Source: Gammaproteobacteria bacterium (GTDB lineage: Bacteria > Pseudomonadota > Gammaproteobacteria > Steroidobacterales > GCA-2729495). Taken from it: a stretch of 64,000 nucleotides of DNA. The notes under the pieces are model-generated. The model did not search any database, had not been told where the DNA came from, and worked only from the letters and a program-made list of their open reading frames with translations. The position numbers were made by a program, and so were the translations under genes. The DNA is taken from NCBI GenBank assembly GCA_030583605.1, contig CP129466.1:1557001-1621000 (forward strand), read 5' to 3'. This document shows positions 11,336 through 19,231 of this stretch, in pieces. How positions within the stretch are numbered: position 1 is the stretch's first letter; each line of letters begins with the position of its first letter.

Positions 11336-11931
11336 TGTTTACCGGAATTGTCCAGGCGGTCGGCACGGTTGCCGCACTCGTGCACCGCGGTGGCGACGTG
11401 AGCCTGCTGATCGACACGGACCGCCTGCCCCCGGAGCGACTCGTACCGGGCGCCAGTGTCGCGGTCAACGGGGTCTGCCTCACGGTGACGCGTCACGAGG
11501 CGGGCCGCGCGGGCTTCGATGTGTCGGGCGAGACACTGGCCCTGACGACACTCGGGCAACTCGCCGCAGGCACGCGCGTCAATCTCGAGCCTGCGCTGAC
11601 CCTGAGCGAGCCACTTGGCGGGCACCTGGTGTCCGGGCATGTGGATGGTGTGGGGGAGGTGACTGCGATCGAGCCGGATGCCCGCTCGACCCGAGTCGTG
11701 TTTCGGTTGCCGGTGGCGCTGTCGCGCTACGTCGCGAAAAAGGGTTCGATCTGCGTGGACGGCGTCAGCCTGACCAGCAACGAGGTGAGGGAGGACGAGT
11801 TTGGCGTCAACCTGGTCCCGCATACGTTGCAGAGCACCATCATGGACGGTTACCGGGCCGGCACCCGGGTCAATGTCGAAGTCGATCTCATCGCCCGTTA
11901 TCTGGAGCGCCTGCTCGGGGAGCAGGCCTGA
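11335..11931 (+). CDS. ribE: Riboflavin synthase alpha subunit
   Basis: This protein dismutates two 6,7-dimethyl-8-ribityllumazine molecules to riboflavin, the last step of the pathway. The 198-residue sequence starts with the canonical MFTGIVQ. It shows the internal duplication of two lumazine-binding barrels (second copy from about residue 97, LGGHLVSGHVDG). Two ATGs lie in tandem at 11332 and 11335; I use the second because family members begin MFTGI. The start overlaps the ribD stop codon, implying coupled translation. Confidence 0.97.
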   Translation: MFTGIVQAVGTVAALVHRGGDVSLLIDTDRLPPERLVPGASVAVNGVCLTVTRHEAGRAGFDVSGETLALTTLGQLAAGTRVNLEPALTLSEPLGGHLVSGHVDGVGEVTAIEPDARSTRVVFRLPVALSRYVAKKGSICVDGVSLTSNEVREDEFGVNLVPHTLQSTIMDGYRAGTRVNVEVDLIARYLERLLGEQA

Positions 11932-11967
11932 GCGGCCGGCGGTCGCCTGGCTGAGGAACTCGAAATC

Positions 11968-13107
11968 ATGTCCGATATCGCGAGAGACACCAGCGTTGCA
12001 TTCAGCGATACCCGCGAGATCATCGCCGACATCCGCGATGGGCGCATGGTCATCATCGTCGATGACGAGGATCGCGAGAACGAGGGCGACCTGGTCATGG
12101 CAGCGGCCAAGGTTCGGCCGGAGGACATCAATTACATGGCCCGCTTCGGGCGTGGCCTGATCTGTCTTACGCTGGCCCGCAGCCGTTGCCAGCAATTGCG
12201 CCTGCCCCTGATGGTCAGCGGTACGGACGAAGATCAGGCGACAAATTTCACCGTGTCCATCGAGGCGGCCGAGGGAGTGACCACCGGGATCTCGGCGCAC
12301 GACCGCGCGCGCACCATTCGTGTCGCGGTGGCTCCCGAGGCGAGGCCCGAGGATCTGCGACAACCAGGGCATGTCTTTCCCCTGATGGCCCAGCCGGGCG
12401 GGGTTCTCACCCGTGCCGGTCATACAGAGGCGGGTTGCGACCTGGCGCGTCTCGCGGGGCTGGAGCCCGCGGCCGTGATCGTCGAAATCCTCAACGAGGA
12501 CGGCACGATGGCCCGCAGGCCGCAGCTGGAGTCCTTTGCGCGCCAGCACGGCCTGAAGATCGGCAGCATCGCCGATCTCATCCGCTTTCGTCTGCAGCAC
12601 GAGGTGTCGGTGGAGCGGATTTCCGAGCAGACGGTCGAGACCGGGCTTGGCCCCTTCCGGCTGTATTGCTTCGAGGACCACGTCAACCGCAATGTCCACC
12701 TGGCGCTGGTTCATGGTGATCTCACGAACACGGTGCCGCCGCTGGTGCGCGTGCACGTACAGGACACTCTCGGTGACGTGATCGGCGTGCAAAGTGCCCG
12801 CCTCGGCTGGCCGCTGCGCTCGGCAATGCGCCGGATCGCCGCAGCGGGAGCAGGCGTGGTCGTACTGCTGCGTTATCCGGAGAGCCCGCGCCAGCTGGTG
12901 GCGGCGGTGCGCTCGCTCGGCGCCTCGACGCCGGAGGAGGGTGGACGCAGGGAGCATGTGGCGGTGCTGCGAACCTTCGGCACCGGGGCGCAGATACTGC
13001 GCGATCTCGGCGTCACCCGCATGCGCGTGCTCAGCGCGCCGAAACAGATGCACGCGATTTCCGGCTTCGGTCTGGAAGTAGTAGAGTACGTCGACGATCC
13101 GGATTGA
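11968..13107 (+). CDS. ribB: 3,4-dihydroxy-2-butanone 4-phosphate synthase with degenerate GTP cyclohydrolase II domain (RibBX type)
   Basis: The N-terminal domain (1-210) is an intact DHBP synthase: the acidic metal-binding motif DDEDRENEGDL and the segment HVFPLMAQPGGVLTRAGHTEA are both present. It converts ribulose 5-phosphate to the four-carbon precursor of riboflavin. The C-terminal domain (about 215-379) is related to GTP cyclohydrolase II but lacks its zinc ligands: where active enzymes have a C-x10-C-x-C cluster, this one reads VRVHVQDTLGDVIG onward with no cysteine. That half is therefore probably not a cyclohydrolase, as in the described RibBX proteins, and an active RibA should be encoded elsewhere. 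It may serve a regulatory or structural role. Confidence 0.93.
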   Translation: MSDIARDTSVAFSDTREIIADIRDGRMVIIVDDEDRENEGDLVMAAAKVRPEDINYMARFGRGLICLTLARSRCQQLRLPLMVSGTDEDQATNFTVSIEAAEGVTTGISAHDRARTIRVAVAPEARPEDLRQPGHVFPLMAQPGGVLTRAGHTEAGCDLARLAGLEPAAVIVEILNEDGTMARRPQLESFARQHGLKIGSIADLIRFRLQHEVSVERISEQTVETGLGPFRLYCFEDHVNRNVHLALVHGDLTNTVPPLVRVHVQDTLGDVIGVQSARLGWPLRSAMRRIAAAGAGVVVLLRYPESPRQLVAAVRSLGASTPEEGGRREHVAVLRTFGTGAQILRDLGVTRMRVLSAPKQMHAISGFGLEVVEYVDDPD

Positions 13108-13126
13108 CGACACCCCCAAACTCATC

Positions 13127-13594
13127 ATGCGCATTCTCGAAGGACAGCTCAACGTGAGAGACGCGAGGTTCTGCGTCCTTGCTGCGCGTTTCAATGACCG
13201 GATTGTCGAGGATCTCGTGCGCGGGGCGCTCGACGCGCTGAAGCGACACGGAGTCGAGGAGGCCGCTGTCGACCTGGTCCGCGTGCCTGGCGCGTTCGAG
13301 TTGCCGCTGGCAGCAAAGCGTGCCGCACTTACCCGACAGTACGATGGCCTGGTGGCTCTCGGTGTGGTGATCCGCGGTGCGACGCCTCATTTCGACTACG
13401 TCTGCGGCGAATGCGCTGCCGGTCTCAGGCAGGTCAGCCTCGACATGGAGATACCCGTCGGTTTCGGCGTGCTGACCTGCGACACCGTGGACCAGGCGGT
13501 GGAGCGCTCCGGAGTCAAGCACGGCAACAAAGGCGCTGATGCTGCGCTGGCCACCATGGAAATGGTGAGCCTGCTGCGGCAGATCGCGCCGTAG
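13127..13594 (+). CDS. ribH: 6,7-dimethyl-8-ribityllumazine synthase
   Basis: This enzyme condenses the DHBP product of RibB with the RibD-pathway pyrimidine to make lumazine, the substrate of RibE. Its 155 residues match the family. Motifs include the N-terminal CVLAARFN segment (aromatic Phe for substrate stacking), VPGAFELPLAAK, GVVIRGATPHFDYVC and GVLTCDT. It sits 19 bases after ribB and 15 bases before nusB, as expected for a ribD-ribE-ribB-ribH-nusB operon. Confidence 0.97.
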   Translation: MRILEGQLNVRDARFCVLAARFNDRIVEDLVRGALDALKRHGVEEAAVDLVRVPGAFELPLAAKRAALTRQYDGLVALGVVIRGATPHFDYVCGECAAGLRQVSLDMEIPVGFGVLTCDTVDQAVERSGVKHGNKGADAALATMEMVSLLRQIAP

Positions 13595-13609
13595 GGGAGT
13601 TCCCGCCTC

Positions 13610-14041
13610 ATGGCTCGCGGACGGCACGGTGCGCGCCGCCTGCTGGTGCAGGCGCTGTATCAGCGTCAGCTCGGCGGGCACAGCGGCGTCGAACTGGTCG
13701 AGCAGTTTTCGGCCAGCCGCGAGTTCCGCGGCATCGACGCCGGCTATTTCCGCACCTTGATCGGTGAGATCACTGCATCCGAGAAGAGTCTCGATGAATT
13801 GATCGAGGCGGCGACCGACCGGCCGGTGGCGCATCTCGACCCGGTGGAGCGGGGAGTGTTGTGGGTCGGCCTGATCGAACTGCGTGACCACCCGGATGTG
13901 CCGGTGCGGGTGGTCATCGACGAGGCGGTGCAGCTCACCAAGGAGTTTGGTGCCCAGGACGGCTTCCGGTATGTGAATGCCGTGCTGGATTCCGCCGCGT
14001 CGCGATTGAGGCCCGCTGAGACCGGCATCAACGTACGCTGA
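13610..14041 (+). CDS. nusB: Transcription antitermination factor NusB
   Basis: This small all-helical protein (143 residues) binds boxA RNA with ribosomal protein S10, mainly to allow antitermination of rRNA operons. The arginine-rich N-terminus (ARGRHGARRLLVQALYQ) and the C-terminal motif DEAVQLTKEFGAQDGFRYVNAVLD are typical. Its position between ribH and thiL is the standard gammaproteobacterial order. Confidence 0.96.
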   Translation: MARGRHGARRLLVQALYQRQLGGHSGVELVEQFSASREFRGIDAGYFRTLIGEITASEKSLDELIEAATDRPVAHLDPVERGVLWVGLIELRDHPDVPVRVVIDEAVQLTKEFGAQDGFRYVNAVLDSAASRLRPAETGINVR

Positions 14042-14047
14042 CGACCC

Positions 14048-15055
14048 GTGCCCGCCAAGCGCAGCCACCGTCGCACGCAGACTGGTCCGCGGCCTGCCAT
14101 TTCTGCCGAGGCCAGGTTGATCGAGCGGTATTTCGCGCGACCCGGGCGTGCGGGACGCTTCGTTTCGCTCGGAATCGGCGACGACGCGGCCGTGACGCGC
14201 ATGCCGGCGGGATACGAGCTTGTGACCGCGACCGATACCCTCGCGGAGAGCGTGCACTTTCCGCGCGGCATGCCGGCTGACGCGCTGGGCTACCGCTGTC
14301 TCGCGGTAAATCTCAGCGACCTGGCCGCGATGGGGGCCGAACCGCTCTGGGCGACGCTGGCCCTCAGCATGCCGAAGGCCGTCCCTGGCTGGTTGCAGCA
14401 GTTTTCGCGCGGATTTTTCTCGCTCGCGGATCTTCACGGCGTGGCGCTGGTCGGCGGGGACACCATACGTGGCCCCATGGTCGTCTCGGTCACCGTCCTC
14501 GGGCGCGTGAAACGCGGCGCCTTCGTCGGCCGTGCGGGTGCGCGGCCCGGTGACGGACTGTATGTCAGCGGGCATCCGGGCGATGCGGTGGCCGGACGCC
14601 TGGCGCTGGCCGGCCGCCTGCGGGGACGGGGCGTCGCCCGGCTGCGCCGCCGCTTTTTGTTCCCCGAGCCGCGGCTGCAGGCGGGACGACGCCTCGCGCG
14701 CATCGCTTCCGCAATGATCGATGTCTCGGACGGCCTGCACGACGATGCCGGCAAGTTGCTGCGCGCAAGCGGGTGTGGCGCCGTGCTGGATCCGCGGCAC
14801 ATCCCGTTGTCTCGTGATCTGCTTCGACTCGTCGGGCCGCGGGCCGGCCTCGAACTCGCGCTGACCGGTGGCGATGACTATGAACTGCTGTTCGCCCTGC
14901 CACCGCCGAGAGAGAAGCACCTCGCGCGCGTTGCCGGCCGCGTTGACTGTGCGCTCACCCGCATCGGGACCGTGACGGCCGGGCGCCGGGTGCGCTGGAT
15001 GCAGGACGGAAAACCGTTTGAGTTCCGCGACCGCAGCTTTCGCCACTTCGGCTGA
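14048..15055 (+). CDS. thiL: Thiamine-monophosphate kinase
   Basis: ThiL phosphorylates thiamine monophosphate to the active cofactor thiamine diphosphate. It has 335 residues, with the PurM/AIRS-like motifs GIGDDAAVT, the ATD segment, NLSDLAAMGAEPLW and GGDTIRGP near the N-terminal half, and DVSDGLHDDAGKL and GGDDYELLF in the second half. The start is a GTG at 14048, six bases after the nusB stop. The first 15 or so residues are basic and poorly conserved, so an internal start cannot be excluded. No TPP riboswitch is visible upstream, consistent with its position inside an operon. Confidence 0.96.
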   Translation: MPAKRSHRRTQTGPRPAISAEARLIERYFARPGRAGRFVSLGIGDDAAVTRMPAGYELVTATDTLAESVHFPRGMPADALGYRCLAVNLSDLAAMGAEPLWATLALSMPKAVPGWLQQFSRGFFSLADLHGVALVGGDTIRGPMVVSVTVLGRVKRGAFVGRAGARPGDGLYVSGHPGDAVAGRLALAGRLRGRGVARLRRRFLFPEPRLQAGRRLARIASAMIDVSDGLHDDAGKLLRASGCGAVLDPRHIPLSRDLLRLVGPRAGLELALTGGDDYELLFALPPPREKHLARVAGRVDCALTRIGTVTAGRRVRWMQDGKPFEFRDRSFRHFG

Positions 15056-15067
15056 ACAGGTGATGCG

Positions 15068-15565
15068 ATGAGCGGCCGTTCGAACGGCTTGCCACGCACC
15101 GTTCTGGGCAGCCCGGTCCACCTGCTTGCGTTCGGGCTCGGCGCGGGCCTGCTGCCGGTTGCGCCCGGTACCTGGGGCTCGTTGCTGGCGGTCGTCCTGT
15201 TCTGGTTGACCCCGGCGCCTGCGCCGGCGCTGCAGTGGGCAGTCATTGCGGTCGCATTCGCTGCGGGTGTGTGGATCTGTGGTGCGAGCGCCAGGCGCCT
15301 GGGCGTGCACGATCATCCGGGAATCGTCTTCGACGAGATGGTTGCGATGTGGGCCACGCTGGCGCTGCTGCCGCGCCACGTCGCATGGAGTGCGGCGGCT
15401 TTCATCGCGTTCCGGATCATGGACATCTGGAAGCCCTGGCCGATTCGCGAGGCGGATCACAGATTCCGGGGAGGCTTCGGAATTATGCTCGACGATGTGT
15501 TGGCGGCCGCTTATGCGGCCGCGCTGTTGTCGAGCCTGCGGATACTTGCCGCGTTCCTGACCTGA
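15068..15565 (+). CDS. pgpA: Phosphatidylglycerophosphatase A
   Basis: This inner-membrane phosphatase removes phosphate from phosphatidylglycerophosphate to give phosphatidylglycerol. At 165 residues it has several hydrophobic helices (about 15-60 and 85-165). The family motifs are GLLPVAPGTWGSL near the N-terminus and the acidic VHDHPGIVFDEMV and RIMDIWKPWPI segments. It directly follows thiL, the usual arrangement. Psd in this window works in the sister branch of phospholipid synthesis. Confidence 0.95.
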   Translation: MSGRSNGLPRTVLGSPVHLLAFGLGAGLLPVAPGTWGSLLAVVLFWLTPAPAPALQWAVIAVAFAAGVWICGASARRLGVHDHPGIVFDEMVAMWATLALLPRHVAWSAAAFIAFRIMDIWKPWPIREADHRFRGGFGIMLDDVLAAAYAAALLSSLRILAAFLT

Positions 15566-15579
15566 AGGGTGCACATAAC

Positions 15580-16890
15580 GTGTCCGTGGCGCAGCCTGCC
15601 CCTGACGCACGCCAGGCCATGCCGGTTCCCGAGAGGATCGGCAAGTACCTCATCATCAATGAGATCGGCAAGGGCACCACCGGCACGATCTACCTGTCCC
15701 ACGACCAGTATTTCAAGCGCGATGTCGCCATCAAGGTCTACAACGTCGTAACGGACGAGGACCCGGATCGGGCCAGGATCGCCCGCAAGATGTTTTTCAA
15801 CGAGGCACGGATCGTCGGCAAGCTGCAGCACCCGAACATCCTGCCGATTTACGACGCGGGCGAAGAGAACGGGCAGTACTACGTCGTCATGGAGCACGTG
15901 CAGGGCGCCCGCACGCTCGCGGCGTACTGCCGGCCCGACAACCTGCTGCGGGTGGACGACGTCGTCAAGATCATCTACCAGTGCGCCCGCGCGCTGCATT
16001 ATGCGCACCGGCGCGGCGTCATACACCGCGACATCAAGCCCAGCAATATCATGCTGACGCGGGACAACGAGGTGCGCATCATCGACTTCGGCATCGCAAT
16101 CCTGCGCGATGCGGACGTGTCCAAGATCGAGGGTATTGCCGGTTCGCCGAGTTACATGTCGCCGGAGCAGGTCGAGTCAGCCGAGATCACGCCCGCCTCC
16201 GACATCTACTCGCTAGGTGCGGTGATGTACGAGCTCCTGACCGGCTTCAGGCCGTTTCGGGCCAGCACCCTGTCGCGGCTTCTCAACCAGATCGTGTACG
16301 CGACGCCGCCGCCCCTGCACACGCTTCGCGACGGCATCCCGGACGAACTCGAGCAGGTCGTGATGACCGCGCTCGCGAAGACCCCTGCGGCACGGTTCGG
16401 CGACGGGGCCGAGTTTCCAGCCCGCCTCACGCGCGTTTATCAGCAGCTGCGAAACCAGTACGCCAAGGCCGACAACCAGGAGCACTTCGATCGCCTGCGG
16501 CGATTGCGGTTCTTCCACGACTTCTCCGGCGCGGAGATCTGGGAACTGCTGCGCGCCAGCGAGTGGCGCGAGTACAGCGGCGGCGATGAGATCGTTCGCG
16601 AGGGAGAAATCGACGACCGCTTCTACGTCATCGTCGACGGCAGCGTCAGTGTCGAGATGAATGGCCGTGCGGTCGGCGTCCTCGCGGGCGGCGATTGCTT
16701 TGGCGAAAGCAGTTATGTGACTGGCGTCAAGCGCAATTCAACCATTCGCGCCGACGAACCCGTCACGATCCTCAGTGTCAGCGCAACGCTGCTGGAACAG
16801 GTTTCAACGGACTGCCAGCTGCGTTTCAACAAGGTGTTCCTCCGTGCGCTGATCCGTCGTCTGCAGGGGTCGAACGGCGCGCGGACCTGA
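15580..16890 (+). CDS. Ser/Thr protein kinase with C-terminal cyclic-nucleotide-binding domain
   Basis: The 436-residue protein starts at a GTG with GAAGGG upstream. Residues about 18-285 form a Hanks-type kinase with all key elements: glycine loop IGKGTTG, VAIK lysine, HRDIKPSN catalytic loop (near 149), DFG (near 169) and SPEQ. Residues about 305-425 form a cyclic-nucleotide-binding domain with an intact phosphate-binding cassette, FGESSYVTGVKRNST. No membrane segment is seen, so it should be cytoplasmic. The natural reading is a kinase gated by cAMP or cGMP, unusual among bacteria, where such domains mostly occur in Crp-like regulators. It follows pgpA by 14 bases and is convergent with xseB. 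Ligand and substrates are unknown. Confidence 0.88.
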   Translation: MSVAQPAPDARQAMPVPERIGKYLIINEIGKGTTGTIYLSHDQYFKRDVAIKVYNVVTDEDPDRARIARKMFFNEARIVGKLQHPNILPIYDAGEENGQYYVVMEHVQGARTLAAYCRPDNLLRVDDVVKIIYQCARALHYAHRRGVIHRDIKPSNIMLTRDNEVRIIDFGIAILRDADVSKIEGIAGSPSYMSPEQVESAEITPASDIYSLGAVMYELLTGFRPFRASTLSRLLNQIVYATPPPLHTLRDGIPDELEQVVMTALAKTPAARFGDGAEFPARLTRVYQQLRNQYAKADNQEHFDRLRRLRFFHDFSGAEIWELLRASEWREYSGGDEIVREGEIDDRFYVIVDGSVSVEMNGRAVGVLAGGDCFGESSYVTGVKRNSTIRADEPVTILSVSATLLEQVSTDCQLRFNKVFLRALIRRLQGSNGART

Positions 16891-16901
16891 GGGCGTTTCG
16901 C

Positions 16902-17168
16902 TCAGACGTCCCCGTCCGGCGGATCTTCGTCCGACTCGACGAGGGATTCCGGATCCAGAGTCTTCAGTTCGGAGCCCATCAGTGCCTGCACGCGCTGTTC
17001 GGCGTCCTGCAATGCCGACTGGCAGTCACGGCTCAGGCGGATGCCACGCTCGAATTGCTTCAGTGACTTCTCGAGAGGCAGATCACCGGCCTCGAGCTGG
17101 GTCACGATTTCCTCGAGTTCCGACAGGGCTTTCTCGAGGTCGATGCGCTGGCGCCTGGGTTCGGTCAT
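16902..17168 (-). CDS. xseB: Exodeoxyribonuclease VII small subunit
   Basis: This 88-residue small helical subunit binds XseA to form the single-strand exonuclease VII. The characteristic core [19 protein letters not shown] followed by [16 protein letters not shown] is present. In many proteobacteria xseB precedes ispA and dxs; here its downstream neighbour on this strand is instead the convergent kinase gene, so it stands alone. The acidic C-terminal tail ([11 protein letters not shown]) is ordinary. Confidence 0.93.
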   Translation of the reverse strand: MTEPRRQRIDLEKALSELEEIVTQLEAGDLPLEKSLKQFERGIRLSRDCQSALQDAEQRVQALMGSELKTLDPESLVESDEDPPDGDV

Positions 17169-17262
17169 GAGTGTGCTTGCGCGGTGCGTTCGCAGCTAAA
17201 TTGGCACACAGGCCCGTGCCGGTCAATCGTGCTGCAGCCGCGTGTATAGTGCGCGGTGTTCG

Positions 17263-17291
17263 TTGACACGGGCAACCCGTGCTGACATATT
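17263..17291 (+). promoter_or_regulatory. Sigma70 promoter with symmetric dyad in the spacer, for the rubrerythrin gene
   Basis: A perfect -35 TTGACA (17263-17268) and a -10 CATATT (17286-17291) are separated by exactly 17 bases. Inside the spacer is a perfect dyad, CACGGG-CAA-CCCGTG (17267-17281). A second small palindrome, TTAG-T-CTAA (17298-17306), lies near the expected transcription start. The arrangement suggests repressor or activator control of the rubrerythrin cassette. The regulator is not identifiable from sequence. Confidence 0.6.
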
Positions 17292-17349
17292 TTGGAATTA
17301 GTCTAACAAGCGTGCCGGATCAACCGGCGCGACCGTCGAGGAGAAGAAC

Positions 17350-17769
17350 GTGAAGCTGAAAGGCACCAAGACCGAAAAGAATCTCAAGGACGCGTTTGCA
17401 GGTGAATCACAGGCTAATCGCCGCTACCTGTATTTCGCGGCCAAGGCCGATGTCGAGGGTTTCAACGACGTTGCCGCCGTGTTTCGTTCCACTGCCGAAG
17501 GCGAAACAGGGCACGCGCACGGACATCTCGAGTATCTCGAGGCGGTGGGTGACCCGGCAACCGGCCTGCCGATCGGTGCGACGGCGGCTAATCTCAAGGC
17601 GGCCATCGCCGGCGAGACTCACGAGTACACCGACATGTATCCCGGCATGGCGAAGGCCGCCCGGGACGAGGGTCTTGGAGAGATCGCCGACTGGTTCGAG
17701 ACGCTCGCCAAGGCCGAGCGCTCCCATGCCAACCGTTTCCAGAAGGCGCTCGACACCCTCGGGCACTAA
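17350..17769 (+). CDS. Rubrerythrin (diiron domain only)
   Basis: A ferritin-like diiron protein of 139 residues. It carries the four-helix ligands in the pairs [30 protein letters not shown] and AERSHANRF. It lacks the C-terminal rubredoxin domain of classical rubrerythrin, so its electron donor must be another protein. Rubrerythrins typically reduce hydrogen peroxide in the cytoplasm. The start is GTG with GAGGAGAAG nine bases upstream. It is followed by an Fe-S oxidoreductase and a DUF3501 gene in the same direction, a recurrent proteobacterial association that suggests a dedicated electron-delivery partner. Confidence 0.92.
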   Translation: MKLKGTKTEKNLKDAFAGESQANRRYLYFAAKADVEGFNDVAAVFRSTAEGETGHAHGHLEYLEAVGDPATGLPIGATAANLKAAIAGETHEYTDMYPGMAKAARDEGLGEIADWFETLAKAERSHANRFQKALDTLGH

Positions 17770-17866
17770 GCTGAATCGTGCGGTGGCGCCGGGCGGGTGA
17801 GCCAGCGCTGGCCACAGCGGCCCGCGTGATCGCCCGCATGCGCTCCGGGGACTGGTGTCAGGGGCG

Positions 17867-19207
17867 ATGACAGACAGCAGGCATCGCGAAGGAAGTCTCG
17901 AGGCGCCACGCCGGCATCCGCTGGCGTGGCGTTGCGACGAATTCTACGACGAGGCGCTCCTGATGAAGGAGCTCGAGCGCGTGTTCGACATCTGCCACGG
18001 GTGTCGGCGCTGTTTCAGTCTCTGCAACGCGTTTCCGACCCTGTTCGATGCCATCGACGCCAGCGAGACCGGCGAGCTGGACGGCGTGCCGCGCAAGGTG
18101 TTCTGGGAGGTGGTAGATCACTGCTACCTCTGCGACATCTGCTTCATGACCAAGTGCCCCTACGTGCCGCCGCATCCCTGGAATGTCGACTTCCCCCACC
18201 TGATGCTGCGCGCGAAAGCGAAGCGTTTTCGCGACCAGGGCGCACCACTGCGTGATCGGCTGCTCGCGGCCACCGATACGGTCGGGGCCATAGCGGGCAT
18301 CCCGGTCGTCGCCGAAGTGGTCAACGCGGTGAACCGCACGGGGGCAGGGCGGGCGCTGCTCGAGCGCGTGCTCGGCGTCGCGCGTGATGCGCCGGTGCCC
18401 CGCTATCACTCGCGCTCGGCCCGCAGCCGGATCGGAGCCGGACGTCCTGCGTCACAGCCGCACGACGCACAGGCGGGCGGTACCCGCGGCCGGGTCGTCC
18501 TGTTCACGACCTGCTATGGCAATCGCAATCTGCCCGCGATGTGCGAGGACCTGGTGGCGGTGTTCGCGCACAACGCGATCGAAGTCCGGCTGGCCGCAAC
18601 GGAACGCTGCTGTGGCATGCCGAAGCTCGAACTCGGCGACCTGGAGTCGGTGGACGAGGCGCGGTCGGTTAACGTGCCGGAACTCGCGCGCTGGGTCCGC
18701 GACGGCTGGGACATCGTCGCGCCGGTGCCATCCTGCACGCTGATGTTCAAGCAGGAGTTGCCGCTCATGTTCCCGGAGGATGCGGACGTGAGGCTGGTTG
18801 CCGATGCGTTCTACGATCCCTTCGAGTACCTAGCGCTGCGTCACAAGGCCGGCCGGCTGCGCACGGATTTTCGTACCAGCCTCGGCAGCGTGGCCTACCA
18901 CGTGCCATGCCATCTGCGTGTGCAGAACATTGGCCTGAAAACCAAGGAGGTGCTGGAGCTGGTGCCGGACACGAAAGTGCAGGCCATCGAACGCTGCTCC
19001 GGCCATGACGGCACCTACGGGGTCAAGAGCCGGTTCCGTCAACCCTCGCTGAAAATAGCCGGGCCCGTGGTCACGCGGGTGCGCGATTCGGGTGCCACGC
19101 ACCTCAGCAGCGATTGCCCGATGGCCGGCGCCCAGGTGGCCGGCGTGCTCGGGCAGGACAACTACCAGCACCCGCTGTCGCTCCTGCGGCGTGCGTACGG
19201 CATCTGA
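17867..19207 (+). CDS. Fe-S oxidoreductase, GlpC/HdrD-like
   Basis: A cytoplasmic protein of about 446 residues with no membrane segment. An N-terminal pair of [4Fe-4S] motifs is present: CHGCRRCFSLCNAFP, then a second cluster starting CYLCDICFMTKCPYVPPH. Two cysteine-rich CCG-type domains follow, one with RCCGMPK and one reading RCSGHDG. This is the architecture of GlpC, heterodisulfide reductase HdrD and LutA-like electron carriers. The frame is open from a GTG at 17855; the ATG at 17867 is my preferred start. With rubrerythrin upstream and DUF3501 downstream, it is a plausible reductant supply for the peroxidase. This is inferred from context; the substrate is unknown. Confidence 0.85.
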   Translation: MTDSRHREGSLEAPRRHPLAWRCDEFYDEALLMKELERVFDICHGCRRCFSLCNAFPTLFDAIDASETGELDGVPRKVFWEVVDHCYLCDICFMTKCPYVPPHPWNVDFPHLMLRAKAKRFRDQGAPLRDRLLAATDTVGAIAGIPVVAEVVNAVNRTGAGRALLERVLGVARDAPVPRYHSRSARSRIGAGRPASQPHDAQAGGTRGRVVLFTTCYGNRNLPAMCEDLVAVFAHNAIEVRLAATERCCGMPKLELGDLESVDEARSVNVPELARWVRDGWDIVAPVPSCTLMFKQELPLMFPEDADVRLVADAFYDPFEYLALRHKAGRLRTDFRTSLGSVAYHVPCHLRVQNIGLKTKEVLELVPDTKVQAIERCSGHDGTYGVKSRFRQPSLKIAGPVVTRVRDSGATHLSSDCPMAGAQVAGVLGQDNYQHPLSLLRRAYGI

Positions 19208-19231
19208 TCGCGTGATGGAGGACGACGGCCG

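Noticed and set aside
14042..14060. Riboswitch for thiL or the rib genes
   Set aside because: Gaps between these genes are only 4-36 bases, too short for a TPP or FMN riboswitch.
10447..15610. Very long leftward open frames (915 and 859 codons) opposite the riboflavin genes
   Set aside because: They are antisense shadows of high-GC genes with strong third-position bias; their translations are Arg/His-rich and match no family, while the opposite strand encodes complete known enzymes.
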